Shown here one piece after another: positions 24,054 to 30,936 of a stretch of 36,044 bases of DNA. The position numbers were made by a program, and so were the translations under genes. The DNA comes from Planctomycetota bacterium (GTDB lineage Bacteria > Planctomycetota > JAPUJT01). Under the pieces are notes generated by a model. The model saw only the letters and a program-made list of their open reading frames with translations, was not told where the DNA came from and did not search any database. Within the stretch, counting starts at the first letter, position 1. Each line of letters opens with the position of its first letter. Where the stretch lies: positions 1 to 36,044 of the forward strand of contig JAPUJT010000140.1 of the NCBI GenBank assembly GCA_027296055.1, in the 5' to 3' direction.

Positions 24054-24104
24054 CCGGCCCCGAGAATGGCTACGCGAGGGTCCAGATTCCGTGAATGGTT
24101 ACCG
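24054..24104. repeat. 51-bp direct repeat, copy B
   Basis: Second copy of the repeat at 23842-23892, same orientation, carrying the motif at 24089-24102. The DNA between and around the copies (23778-24379) has no gene I can support. Confidence 0.8.
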
Positions 24105-24379
24105 AACGGTCAACATCGCGATGGCCCACTCGATGGGATGACGTAGTCCAGAGGGTTGATCCTTCGGAGTATTGTGAGCCCGGCTTGGGTATCGGGTCAT
24201 CATTGAGACCAGGTGGGAGAAGGTGTGGGGTTCAGGGGAGGGCGGAGGAGCCCCGAGCGATCGGGTGAGCCTCGAGGTCCGGCCGGCCCAAACCATTCGC
24301 GGTGTCTCGAACGTCGAGCCTCGTAGCTCTCAGGCGGCCTGATTCTGGGCAGCGAGTCGGTCAGAAGGAAGTCCACAAA

Positions 24380-24718
24380 TCAGTACCCAAGAAGAACTAC
24401 CTGAAGAACAGCACTTAAATACACAAGGAAAAAGCCAACCGAGACGGCCAATCCGATTACATTCAACCACCGTAGTACTTTCGCCCTTCGCCCCGGTTCT
24501 CTGCCCGAGATCAAAGCCCCCGTCGAGAAGAGCACTGGACCGATCAGAAGTATCACCAGTCGCAATTCCACGTCCAAGGGAGGATACGGTGATTGGTAGT
24601 TCATCATGGCCGCTGCTGACATGAAGAATCCGATCACAAGACATAGGGCAGAGGGATCCGATGGATAAGGATAATTTCGATACTTGTGAAGATTAGCACC
24701 AACCGGAATAGGAACCAT
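24380..24718 (-). CDS. Small membrane protein related to the N-terminal part of the protein at 34054-35280
   Basis: 112 residues from ATG 24718 (AGGAGGCG upstream). Three hydrophobic segments: ALCLVIGFFMSAAAMM, LRLVILLIGPVLFSTGALI, VIGLAVSVGFFLVYLSAVL. The segment RRAKVLRWLNVIGLAVSVGF closely matches HRAKVLRWVNVVGFALSVGL in the 408-residue protein at 35280, and the preceding loop (ISGREPG versus IGARRSLREVGS) is similar in layout. The function is unknown. It is the first of three minus-strand genes here that correspond to separate blocks of that larger protein. Confidence 0.65.
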   Translation of the reverse strand: MVPIPVGANLHKYRNYPYPSDPSALCLVIGFFMSAAAMMNYQSPYPPLDVELRLVILLIGPVLFSTGALISGREPGRRAKVLRWLNVIGLAVSVGFFLVYLSAVLQVVLLGY

Positions 24719-24843
24719 ACAGTCGCCTCCTGTGTGCTCAGAGTGTATCAAGCAAGCATTAGCCGCTCCAGCTCCGGCGCGTCGGTGCGCGGCTCTCCGT
24801 CGATTACAGCGGGGTCGAATTCAGGTGGGGGGTGAGTATACGA

Positions 24844-24963
24844 TCAGGTGCCGGTGCACGAATAAGGGAGGATCATGAGGACCATGATGAACAGCAGAAT
24901 GAAGAAGATCTCCAACGTCGTGCCCCAGTCTACCAGGTCCATAGGATTGCCTGGGCGTCCCAT
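24844..24963 (-). CDS. Very small membrane peptide
   Basis: 39 residues from ATG 24963, or 32 from ATG 24942: MDLVDWGTTLEIFFILLFIM then VLMILPYSCTGT. It is a single hydrophobic helix. The opening MDL and following helix resemble the start of the 408-residue protein at 35280 (MDLEVAGICLIVLFAVFISL), and the DNA 'CCCAGTCTACCA' recurs next to both starts. No strong ribosome site is seen, so expression is uncertain. Confidence 0.35.
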   Translation of the reverse strand: MGRPGNPMDLVDWGTTLEIFFILLFIMVLMILPYSCTGT

Positions 24964-25049
24964 AGCTGTAGGCCCTCAACTGGTCCGCTACATTCAACCA
25001 CGACGGAATCACGCGATCCACCGGCCGCCGGAAGCACTGGCCTGGCAAG

Positions 25050-25457
25050 TCACCCTGACTCTCCCTGTTCCGATTTCTTCCCAAGTAGCCGTCGAACCAG
25101 CGGAAACAATAGCCGGTCAACTGCCTTCGCTACAACGAAAGCCGCTGTTAGGGCAATAATAAGATCAAGCAAAAACCATTCGGCTGAAAAGCCCGTCCAA
25201 ACATAGACGTCGACTCCGCGCCCCATGGTTGGCCGTTCTTCCCAACTCCCAGAGAATCTGAATGGGAATCCTCGGGGGTAGTACCACCCCTCTGCTTGCA
25301 TCTCACGTTTAAAGTGGGGGAGGAGGACTCCCCGGTGGGACGACCAGTCGTATTCACTGTGAGTAACGCAGAGCACAGCCCAAAGACCCAGGACCGCGGG
25401 GACCAGTAAGACTGCGGGGAACCGGGGTAGGTACTTGGTGGGCCATCGAAGTCTCAT
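25050..25457 (-). CDS. Membrane protein, single-unit paralogue
   Basis: 135 residues from ATG 25457. Layout: RWPTKYLPRFPAVLLVPAVL (helix 1), a polar loop with PRGFPFRF, then WFLLDLIIALTAAFVVAKAV (helix 2) and DRLLFPLVRRLL. This is the same unit as the gene at 25489-25845 and as two blocks of the protein at 34054-35280. Start regions of this and the next gene share about 30 nearly identical bases, so they arose by tandem duplication. The function is unknown; both ends probably face the cytoplasm or cell wall symmetrically. Confidence 0.65.
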   Translation of the reverse strand: MRLRWPTKYLPRFPAVLLVPAVLGLWAVLCVTHSEYDWSSHRGVLLPHFKREMQAEGWYYPRGFPFRFSGSWEERPTMGRGVDVYVWTGFSAEWFLLDLIIALTAAFVVAKAVDRLLFPLVRRLLGKKSEQGESG

Positions 25458-25488
25458 GCCGGAATCAGCTTCTCCAGCGGGCGGCGAG

Positions 25489-25845
25489 TCAGTTAGGCTC
25501 TCCCGGATCTGCCTGCCTTCGAAGCCGTCGACGAATCATGGGAAACAGCAGCCGGTCGAATGCCATGGCCATCATGTATGCAACAAGGAGCGCGATTACG
25601 ACGTCGATGAGAAGTCGACCCCACCAGAAGGCGCATGCTACAACCGAGGTCCCCCCTTCGAGCATGACTAACATCTCCACCTCGAATACGAAGGGGAATC
25701 CTTTCGATTCGAGGAAGGTGTAGCCGCCTTCACTCCACCCGCCCCTCGGAAATCGGCATAGCCCTGCCCAGACCGCCAGGACGACTGGAACCAAGAGGAC
25801 TGCGGGAAAGCTAGGTAGGTACTTGGTGGGCCATCGGAATCTCAT
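25489..25845 (-). CDS. Membrane protein, single-unit paralogue (tandem copy)
   Basis: 118 residues from ATG 25845 (AGAGGT upstream; a longer open frame overlaps the integrase end). RWPTKYLPSFPAVLLVPVVL, a loop with ESKGFPFVF, then LLIDVVIALLVAYMMAMAF and DRLLFPMIRRR. It follows the integrase by 29 bp on the same strand and precedes its duplicate by 31 bp, so the three genes may share a transcript. Confidence 0.65.
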   Translation of the reverse strand: MRFRWPTKYLPSFPAVLLVPVVLAVWAGLCRFPRGGWSEGGYTFLESKGFPFVFEVEMLVMLEGGTSVVACAFWWGRLLIDVVIALLVAYMMAMAFDRLLFPMIRRRLRRQADPGEPN

Positions 25846-25874
25846 GCTGCGTACCTCTAGCCCACAGCATACCA

Positions 25875-26504
25875 CTATCGGGTTTCGTCTGGGCCTGCCC
25901 CTCCGTTCCACCTTCTGGACCGGATGGCCTTGACCGTCTCCTCAGGCGAGATTCCCGATAAGTACGTGGTGGTCGTCCTGATGTTGGCGTGTCCGAGCTG
26001 GCGGGAGATGAGGGGAACAGGGACACCCTCGCGTGCCAGCTCCGAGGAGAAGGCATGGCGCAGGCCGTGAGCGTGGACCCGCTTCTCGATGCCTGCCTTC
26101 CGACCGAGTCGGGGCAACAGCGCCCGGATGTAGGACGGCTGCACTTCCTTCCCGCTCAGGGTGCAGAAGGTCCTGCAGGCCCCGTTGATTCCCAGCTTGC
26201 CCGACCGGACGTCTAGCCATCGTTCGAGGACGGCGAATCCGGCGGGGTCCATCCCCACCGTTCGCGCCTGGCGTCCCTTCCCGCGCAGGATTCGAAGCGT
26301 CCCCGCGTCCCGGTCCAGATCCTTGGGTCTCAGGCTCAAGGCCTCCGACAACCTGAGCCCCGCTCGATACAGGACGGCGATCAGGGCGCGGTTTCTGATC
26401 CCCGTCGGAGCCCTTCGAGAGCATGACCTCATCAACGCGCCGATCTCCTCTCGACTGAGTATCTCAGCCGGGAATTTCTTGCCTCGGTTGCTGGTCCTGG
26501 GCAT
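25875..26504 (-). CDS. Tyrosine recombinase / phage-type integrase, catalytic domain only
   Basis: 209 residues from ATG 26504 (AGAGGAGG upstream). All catalytic residues of the tyrosine recombinase family are visible: Arg in YRAGLRLSEALSL, Lys near ILRGKGRQARTV, His-x-x-Arg in HAHGLRHAFSSELA, His in LISRQLGHANIRTTTTYL and the nucleophile Tyr in TTTTYL. The usual N-terminal core-binding (SAM-like) domain of about 90-100 residues is absent, since the protein starts directly at SREEIGALM. It could be a naturally short XerC-like enzyme or a 5'-truncated integrase. It may have driven integration of the element to its left or right. Confidence 0.87.
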   Translation of the reverse strand: MPRTSNRGKKFPAEILSREEIGALMRSCSRRAPTGIRNRALIAVLYRAGLRLSEALSLRPKDLDRDAGTLRILRGKGRQARTVGMDPAGFAVLERWLDVRSGKLGINGACRTFCTLSGKEVQPSYIRALLPRLGRKAGIEKRVHAHGLRHAFSSELAREGVPVPLISRQLGHANIRTTTTYLSGISPEETVKAIRSRRWNGGAGPDETR

Positions 26505-26577
26505 CGGGACCTCCTCTCTATCGAATTCGTATTCAGTGTCGCTTTCTCACAAAAGCGTAACCCTATAGCCGGTTTCT

Positions 26578-26590
26578 CCCCCTTCGGGGG
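26578..26590 (-). terminator. Strong GC hairpin between the ArdC-type and integrase genes
   Basis: CCCCC-TTC-GGGGG, with an outer CCGG/CCGG pairing (26569-26572 with 26591-26594) across an internal loop. It lies in the ~250-bp gap downstream of the minus-strand gene at 26754. No clean T-tract follows, so it may be a rho-dependent pause or simple structure. Confidence 0.3.
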
Positions 26591-26753
26591 CCGGCCGCAT
26601 GGAAGCGTCACTCTATGGGGGTCGTAATGGACGTGGGAAAGCGCCCCCGCCCGAGTCTAAGCGGCAACCCTGATGGGTCACCCTCGAGCGGAGGCGATAG
26701 GATTCTGACTTCGAGGATATGCAGGATCAAGACCGCCATGATTAACCTCATGT

Positions 26754-27581
26754 CTACGCCGCGCCTGCGGCCACTGCCGCGGGCTTGTCGGCCTCTTCCA
26801 GGATTCGCTCAATTGCCTTGCAAGCCCGGCCCAAGACGCGTTCACAACCCCGACGGAGCGCATCGTCCGCGCTCAATTTCGGGAACCATTTCTGGCTGTA
26901 GCCCAAGATGTACCGATAGTGAAACCCATCGTTCCGCGGCTGGCGTCCTACCATCCGCGCCAGAACGGCCGCGGTTAGTTCGGCTACGATCTCCTGATCG
27001 GAATGCTGGCCACCCTTAAGGGAATGCTCGCGTCCGTCCGCGCAATGGCCTAGTTCATGGAAGAAGGTTTCTTCGGCTTCGTCGCATAGGACGATTTCGC
27101 GTCCATTCGTCCATCCGTACCGAGCTCCGTTGAATACTTCGGCCCGGACCTTGATCCCCCAGCGATCCGCGACGTCCATCAAGGGATGCGCTGGGACCGT
27201 CGGGAGCTCGTAGTCGAGACTCTCCCCTTCCGTATCCTCGAGGCGGAACACGGGGATAGCGACAAACCCCACAAGGCGCGTAGACTCGTCTCCCGTCGCC
27301 TTATCTTCCACCTTGACCATCCGCGGACCGAGAATCGAGAATGCCCGCGCCCCCTTCCGTACGTGCCGGCCGGCCCCCTTCCATTGCCGGAATCCCCGCG
27401 CATCCGATGTCCCGGCCAGCGCGGCCAGGACGCGGTTGCGTAGACTCCATTTCGCAATGGGGATGTTGGGCGCGGGGAATACCGCTTTCTGGACTACCGC
27501 GGGGACGTCCCCCGATTCGAACATACGAACGACCGCATCAAGGGTTTCCTTGACGCGATCTACCTTCGACTTGGTTCCCAT
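26754..27581 (-). CDS. ArdC-type antirestriction protein (ssDNA-binding N domain plus zinc metallopeptidase)
   Basis: 275 residues from ATG 27581 (GGAGGG 4 nt upstream, within a hairpin). The N-terminal ~130 residues (KWSLRNRVLAALAGTSDARG, FRQWKGAGRHVRKGARAFSI, RLVGFVAIPVFRLEDTEGES) match the ArdC N-terminal ssDNA-binding domain. Residues ~165-225 have the zinc peptidase signature ETFFHELGHC and a downstream Glu helix (QEIVAELTAAVLARMVG), as in M78-like domains of ArdC. Such proteins protect incoming mobile DNA from host restriction. Its position next to the integrase and the replication module fits. It shares its leader hairpin with the next upstream gene. Confidence 0.8.
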   Translation of the reverse strand: MGTKSKVDRVKETLDAVVRMFESGDVPAVVQKAVFPAPNIPIAKWSLRNRVLAALAGTSDARGFRQWKGAGRHVRKGARAFSILGPRMVKVEDKATGDESTRLVGFVAIPVFRLEDTEGESLDYELPTVPAHPLMDVADRWGIKVRAEVFNGARYGWTNGREIVLCDEAEETFFHELGHCADGREHSLKGGQHSDQEIVAELTAAVLARMVGRQPRNDGFHYRYILGYSQKWFPKLSADDALRRGCERVLGRACKAIERILEEADKPAAVAAGAA

Positions 27582-27585
27582 GATT

Positions 27586-27605
27586 CCCTCCGCTTAGAAA
27601 GAGGG
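27586..27605 (-). promoter_or_regulatory. Leader hairpin with the ribosome site in its 3' arm (ArdC-type gene)
   Basis: On the minus strand CCCTC-TTTCTAAGCG-GAGGG. The 3' arm is the Shine-Dalgarno GGAGGG, 4 nt before the ATG. The identical 20-mer precedes the gene at 27637-28149. Pairing of CCCTC with GAGGG would hide the ribosome site. Confidence 0.55.
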
Positions 27606-27636
27606 TTGATGGAAGGGCGAACTAGCACACTGCGCG

Positions 27637-28149
27637 CTAGTCCTGGACGACGTAGTGAACGGCTATAGGATCGTCCGTCGCGGCGTTCACATCGAACCTC
27701 GGCGTCTCCTCTTGAATGGTGATTCCAAGGGCGATCCCCGACATCTCGTAAAGATTGATGGCATTCTGGTAGCTACCAGAGATTCCATTCCCGCGGTTCA
27801 GCTTGATGGACATGTGGCCCACGGACATCCCCATCTTCCGGGTGTTTTCAGATCCGGCCGATAGGCTTGGCCCTTTCCATTCGATACGACTGGACATCGG
27901 CAAGGCCCACAGAATCCCGTAGTCCTGCAGGACGACCCTACCCTTGCCCGCGGGGCGGAGAGTAGTCGCTAGTGTTTGCCAGTAGTCGATATGTCGATAG
28001 GAACCGGGGATTCCGTCCGGCCGTTGGTAACGGACCGCGATCAATGCGTCGGCGTAGAGATACGCGCAGGAGATCTCATCCCCCTTCTGCTGGGGTTTCA
28101 TTACCTTGCGAATCCCCGACTGGAGACTCTTGACGATAGTGGGTTCCAT
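27637..28149 (-). CDS. Hypothetical protein sharing a leader with the ArdC-type gene
   Basis: 170 residues from ATG 28149 (GGAGGG 4 nt upstream). There is no recognised family. Layout: a basic N-terminus (TIVKSLQSGIRKVMKPQQKG), then beta-rich segments (AYLYADALIAVRYQRPDGIP, YWQTLATTLRPAGKGRVVLQ, MSVGHMSIKLNRGNGISGSY) and an acidic end. There is no signal or membrane segment. The identical 5' leader and orientation argue for joint control with the gene at 26754, perhaps on DNA entry. The 55-bp gap between the genes holds a further 6-bp hairpin (ACTAGC/GCTAGT). Confidence 0.6.
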   Translation of the reverse strand: MEPTIVKSLQSGIRKVMKPQQKGDEISCAYLYADALIAVRYQRPDGIPGSYRHIDYWQTLATTLRPAGKGRVVLQDYGILWALPMSSRIEWKGPSLSAGSENTRKMGMSVGHMSIKLNRGNGISGSYQNAINLYEMSGIALGITIQEETPRFDVNAATDDPIAVHYVVQD

Positions 28150-28153
28150 GGTG

Positions 28154-28173
28154 CCCTCCGCTTAGAAAGAGGG
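28154..28173 (-). promoter_or_regulatory. Leader hairpin with the ribosome site in its 3' arm (second copy)
   Basis: The same 20 bases as 27586-27605 (CCCTC-loop-GAGGG), the SD GGAGGG ending 4 nt before ATG 28149. Confidence 0.55.
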
Positions 28174-28388
28174 TGAAAGATGTGGGCGTTTAACTTGCGC
28201 CTCTATACCTATTAGTGTGAGAAAACTATGCCAATAGGGAGACGCAACCCGAGTGAGATAGGTAACTTAAATGAGGTTAGGCAGCGATGCCGTTACTCAA
28301 ATGGGGTGGCGAGATATCGCGGTATTCCGACCTCGGATCAAGACCGGGTGAGGGGGGCCAGCGCGCCGCGTCCTTACTCTTATGGACA

Positions 28389-28650
28389 GCCTGACAATAT
28401 ATTGATCAGGATGAGGCTGACCTGTCGCAGCCTGTGGCTGCTCATGGACCCCTTGCCAATATGTGATGAAGAATTTAGCGGATGGCGTTCAGTCGAGGCC
28501 TACGGCCTCTCCTAGACCCGCTGCCAAAACGTGATGGAACTTTTGGAAGCCGGGCCTGTCGAAGCCGGGGCGGCTTCTCATGCTTCCGCTATCGAAGCAA
28601 GAGCTTCTCATAGTTGCGACTTGTCGAAACTAAGAGTTTCTGTAACAGTT
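28389..28650. repeat. Hairpin array 1: composite repeats with covarying stems
   Basis: Three composite units start at 28392, 28454 and 28522 with TGACAATATATTGATCA, TGCCAATATGTGATGAA and TGCCAAAACGTGATGGA. Each ends in a short hairpin plus a CTCATGG-like tail: CAGCC-tgt-GGCTG (28428), GAGGCC-tac-GGCCTC (28495), GAAGCC-ggggc-GGCTTC (28561). Two more hairpins follow at ~31-nt steps: GAAGC-aaga-GCTTC (28594) and GAAACT-aag-AGTTTC (28626). Stem sequences change but pairing is kept. There is no coding frame. The rest of 28174-28388 and 28651-28803 shows nothing I recognise. Confidence 0.65.
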
Positions 28651-28803
28651 CACAGGAAATTGGGTGCCCCGTGCGAGATAGGAAAGGGACAATCGGGGAC
28701 ATGCACCGAATTCTGCCCCGGAGGGTCGATCCGTAGCAGCAGCCTATCCCGGTCCTTGTGCGGGTCTCGGATGAGGTCTCCTTGAATTCGGTTGCGTGTC
28801 CCA

Positions 28804-28839
28804 AGATTCGAACAAGAGCAAGACCCCGTGAACGGTTAC
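28804..28839 (+). repeat. 36-bp terminal inverted repeat, left
   Basis: Begins AGATTCGAACAAGA and ends CCGTGAACGGTTAC. The inverted copy at 29641-29676 is identical at 32 of 36 positions. Together they bracket the gene at 28898-29632. Confidence 0.75.
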
Positions 28840-28847
28840 GCTCCGCG

Positions 28848-28877
28848 TTGACACGGAAACGGTGCTGCGGCTACGAT
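28848..28877 (+). promoter_or_regulatory. Sigma-70-type promoter for the gene at 28898
   Basis: A perfect -35 TTGACA (28848-28853), 18-bp spacer and -10 TACGAT (28872-28877, four of six consensus bases). The CCGTGAACGGTTAC motif ends 8 bp before the -35 and could be an activator or repressor site. Confidence 0.6.
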
Positions 28878-28897
28878 CCTGTCGGAGGATCCGTCCA

Positions 28898-29632
28898 ATG
28901 ACCCCGATCACGCCAAAGACGCGTCGCTTCCTTTGGGTCTGCGTCATGCTCGCCGTCGCAGGCTCCGGTCTCGTCGCCGCCCGCGCCACGTTGGGGGGAG
29001 ACGACGACACGGGGAAGGGAGGCAAGAAGCCCAAGCGTCCGCCCCTGACTCGCGTAAAGGTGGACATCTCCGAGAAGGTCGACGGAAACGTCTACACATT
29101 GCACAAGGTGCACTACCGGACTCTTCGGATGCTCTGGTTCGCCGGATTGGACTTCCAGAGTGAGCGGAAGACGAAGTGGGACAAAGATCTGAAGGCCTAC
29201 AAGCCACGGAAGAAGGAAGGCGTAGATTTTATGGTCAAGGGAGAGGCCCGGGCCCGGCTCGCTGCGAGGGCGACCCTCTACGATAAGGCGGTCGCCTACG
29301 TCTACACGGCAGAGGCGGAGATCGAGATCGAAGACGGGGACGAGAAGCCCGTCGCCCGCTTCCTCTTTACGATCAAGAGGGGGGGGCGCAATCGCGATCA
29401 GGCGATCGAAAAGATTCTGAACAGCCTCGGCAACTACGTCTCCATGACGATCGTCGAGTGCGAGGCGATCCGTTCGAGGATTCCGGAGCACCGGAAGGAA
29501 GCCTTGAAAAAGACCCTCGACAAGATCCGGAAAGAGGTGGAGGAATTCGGCGGTTCGGTGGAAGAGCTCGATCTCGAAGATGAGGACGGAGGGGGCAAGG
29601 AGAGGGGAAAGAAGCCTGGCCGAACGAAATGA
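28898..29632 (+). CDS. Exported hypothetical protein in an inverted-repeat cassette
   Basis: 244 residues from ATG 28898 (CGGAGGA upstream; the open frame from 28862 overlaps the promoter). A hydrophobic N-terminal segment (RRFLWVCVMLAVAGSGLVAA) is a signal or anchor. A charged body follows (KVDISEKVDGNVYTLHKVHY, RTLRMLWFAGLDFQSERKTK, AVAYVYTAEAEIEIEDGDEK), then a long Lys/Glu helix (HRKEALKKTLDKIRKEVEEF) and an acidic/basic tail. No family is recognised. A sigma-70 promoter lies upstream and 36-bp inverted repeats flank promoter and gene, so the unit looks mobilisable. Confidence 0.65.
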   Translation: MTPITPKTRRFLWVCVMLAVAGSGLVAARATLGGDDDTGKGGKKPKRPPLTRVKVDISEKVDGNVYTLHKVHYRTLRMLWFAGLDFQSERKTKWDKDLKAYKPRKKEGVDFMVKGEARARLAARATLYDKAVAYVYTAEAEIEIEDGDEKPVARFLFTIKRGGRNRDQAIEKILNSLGNYVSMTIVECEAIRSRIPEHRKEALKKTLDKIRKEVEEFGGSVEELDLEDEDGGGKERGKKPGRTK

Positions 29633-29640
29633 GAAGATAG

Positions 29641-29676
29641 GTAACCGTTCACGAGGCCATGTTCTTGTTCGAATCT
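29641..29676 (-). repeat. 36-bp terminal inverted repeat, right
   Basis: GTAACCGTTCACGA to GTTCGAATCT, the inverted partner of 28804-28839 (32 of 36 positions). It starts 8 bp after the stop of the enclosed gene. No clear target-site duplication is seen outside the pair. Confidence 0.75.
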
Positions 29677-29717
29677 ACGATTTTCCCTTCCGTACCCTGG
29701 ACGGGATGGCTAGTTTG

Positions 29718-29731
29718 CCGTGAACGGTTAC
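29718..29731 (+). repeat. Isolated copy of the CCGTGAACGGTTAC motif
   Basis: Identical to the inner end of the left inverted repeat. Hairpin array 2 starts within 15 bp after it. Confidence 0.7.
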
Positions 29732-29744
29732 GAGTTTCTCATGA

Positions 29745-29875
29745 GCAGGGCTTTGTCCTGCGACAGACGCAGTCATGAGGGACTCTTAGTCCCGAATGGG
29801 GACTATGAGAAGGACTCTTTCCTTCGACAGACGAAGTCATGAGCAGGGCTCTGTCCTGCGAGAGACACAGTCATG
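29745..29875. repeat. Hairpin array 2: four tandem bistable hairpin units
   Basis: Units begin at 29745, 29779, 29809 and 29843 (34, 30 and 34 nt apart). Each has the form X, complement of X, X again, then TCATGAG or a close variant, so the middle strand can pair either way: GCAGG/CCTGC and CTGCG/CGCAG; GGGACT/AGTCCC/GGGACT; GAAGGA/TCCTTC and CTTCG/CGAAG; GCAGG/CCTGC and CTGCG/CACAG. Stem sequences differ while pairing persists. No coding frame is supported up to 30115. Confidence 0.65.
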
Positions 29876-30115
29876 GAAGCCTCGACAAGATGCGGATCAA
29901 ATTTTCTGGGGCGGGGATTGACTAAGGCCTTCATTTCGCTTGAAAGAAACCAGCTGATGCACGTGCTTCCATTACGACTCGTCGAGGAACAGGATGGAGG
30001 TGTCAACCGTGCATTGTTTCTTGACTGGGATGAGGTGCCATGCTACGGGGGAGTCGTTTTGACCCAGAAGCGAGTCTCAACCTTTCCATCCGCAATATCT
30101 GATGGAGGAAAACCA

Positions 30116-30808
30116 ATGAATCAGGACCTTATTAGAAGGATCGCGCGCCTGGAGCGGATGAATCGGAAAATCCTACGGGCAGGTTTGCTCCTCGTACTAG
30201 GTTTGATCACTGTCGTCCTGCTAGAGGTGGGATGCAAACCGCGCACCCCTAGAGTCGTCAGAGCTGAGAATTTAGCGATCATCGACGGGAATGGTAAGAT
30301 ACGCGCCATGCTGGGTGCGGCCCCTGACGGGGGGGTTGGCTTCTTCCTGCGCGACAAGAATGAAAAAGATCGTGTGCGTTTGATTGTGGACGACGACGGA
30401 ATTGCAGGCATCGCACTCCGCGATGGGAGCGGCAGGGAGCGGGCGAGTCTGGCGACAACGCCCGAGGGTTCCACACGCCTCACCTTTCTCGACTTGAAGG
30501 GGACTGATCGCATCCGGCTAGGGGTTGAGCGGGATCAGCGTGGGTTCCTCGAATTCTCCGACGCAAACGGGGATACACGCTTGAGCCTATCAGTGGTTTG
30601 GAACGGAGCCACTATCTTGAGCGCCATGGAGGGCGACCAAAGGTTCCGCTCAATTCTGCTTGTGGCCCCGGATGGCACCACAGCCTTTTCACTCGGCACA
30701 GGCAGTCCCAAGGGGCAGGCGAAGATACTCCTAAAGGTGGATAAGGACGGAAATCCGACTGCCGAATTCCACGACGCGAGCGGAGAGCCTGTCTGGACCG
30801 CCCCATGA
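30116..30808 (+). CDS. Membrane-anchored protein with repeated beta units
   Basis: 230 residues from ATG 30116 (GGAGGA 9 nt upstream; the open frame continues upstream through the array and is rejected). A coiled, basic N-terminus (DLIRRIARLERMNRKILRAG) precedes one membrane helix (LLLVLGLITVVLLEVGC). The rest is repeats of ~25-30 residues of the form 'F-x-L-x-D-x-x-G-x-x-R-x-x-L-x-x-x-x-x-G' (LAIIDGNGKIRAMLGAAPDG, FFLRDKNEKDRVRLIVDDDG, IALRDGSGRERASLATTPEG, LTFLDLKGTDRIRLGVERDQ and more), a beta-solenoid or stacked-sheet pattern. It probably projects from the membrane. The role is unknown. Confidence 0.7.
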   Translation: MNQDLIRRIARLERMNRKILRAGLLLVLGLITVVLLEVGCKPRTPRVVRAENLAIIDGNGKIRAMLGAAPDGGVGFFLRDKNEKDRVRLIVDDDGIAGIALRDGSGRERASLATTPEGSTRLTFLDLKGTDRIRLGVERDQRGFLEFSDANGDTRLSLSVVWNGATILSAMEGDQRFRSILLVAPDGTTAFSLGTGSPKGQAKILLKVDKDGNPTAEFHDASGEPVWTAP

Positions 30809-30868
30809 CTTAAACTCTCCCTGGATACGCGAGGCAGAGAGCCACGCGAGGGCTCCTTCTAACTCAGA

Positions 30869-30936
30869 ACCCCCCTGCCAAAACCTAGATCAGAATTTTG
30901 GGATGGGGACGGCTGGAGATCCTGGCTGGGGCTTCT
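30869..30936. repeat. 68-bp direct repeat, copy A
   Basis: ACCCCCCTGCCAAAACCTAG through TGGCTGGGGCTTCT. The repeat matches 35392-35459 with a single mismatch. It contains a CCAAAA/TTTTGG hairpin (30878-30901) like the one in unit 3 of hairpin array 1 (28524-28546). Confidence 0.85.

Noticed and set aside
28389..29875. CRISPR array as an explanation of the spaced repeats
   Set aside because: Repeats are not constant in sequence, spacers are not unique inserts, the hairpin stems themselves vary, and there are no cas genes.
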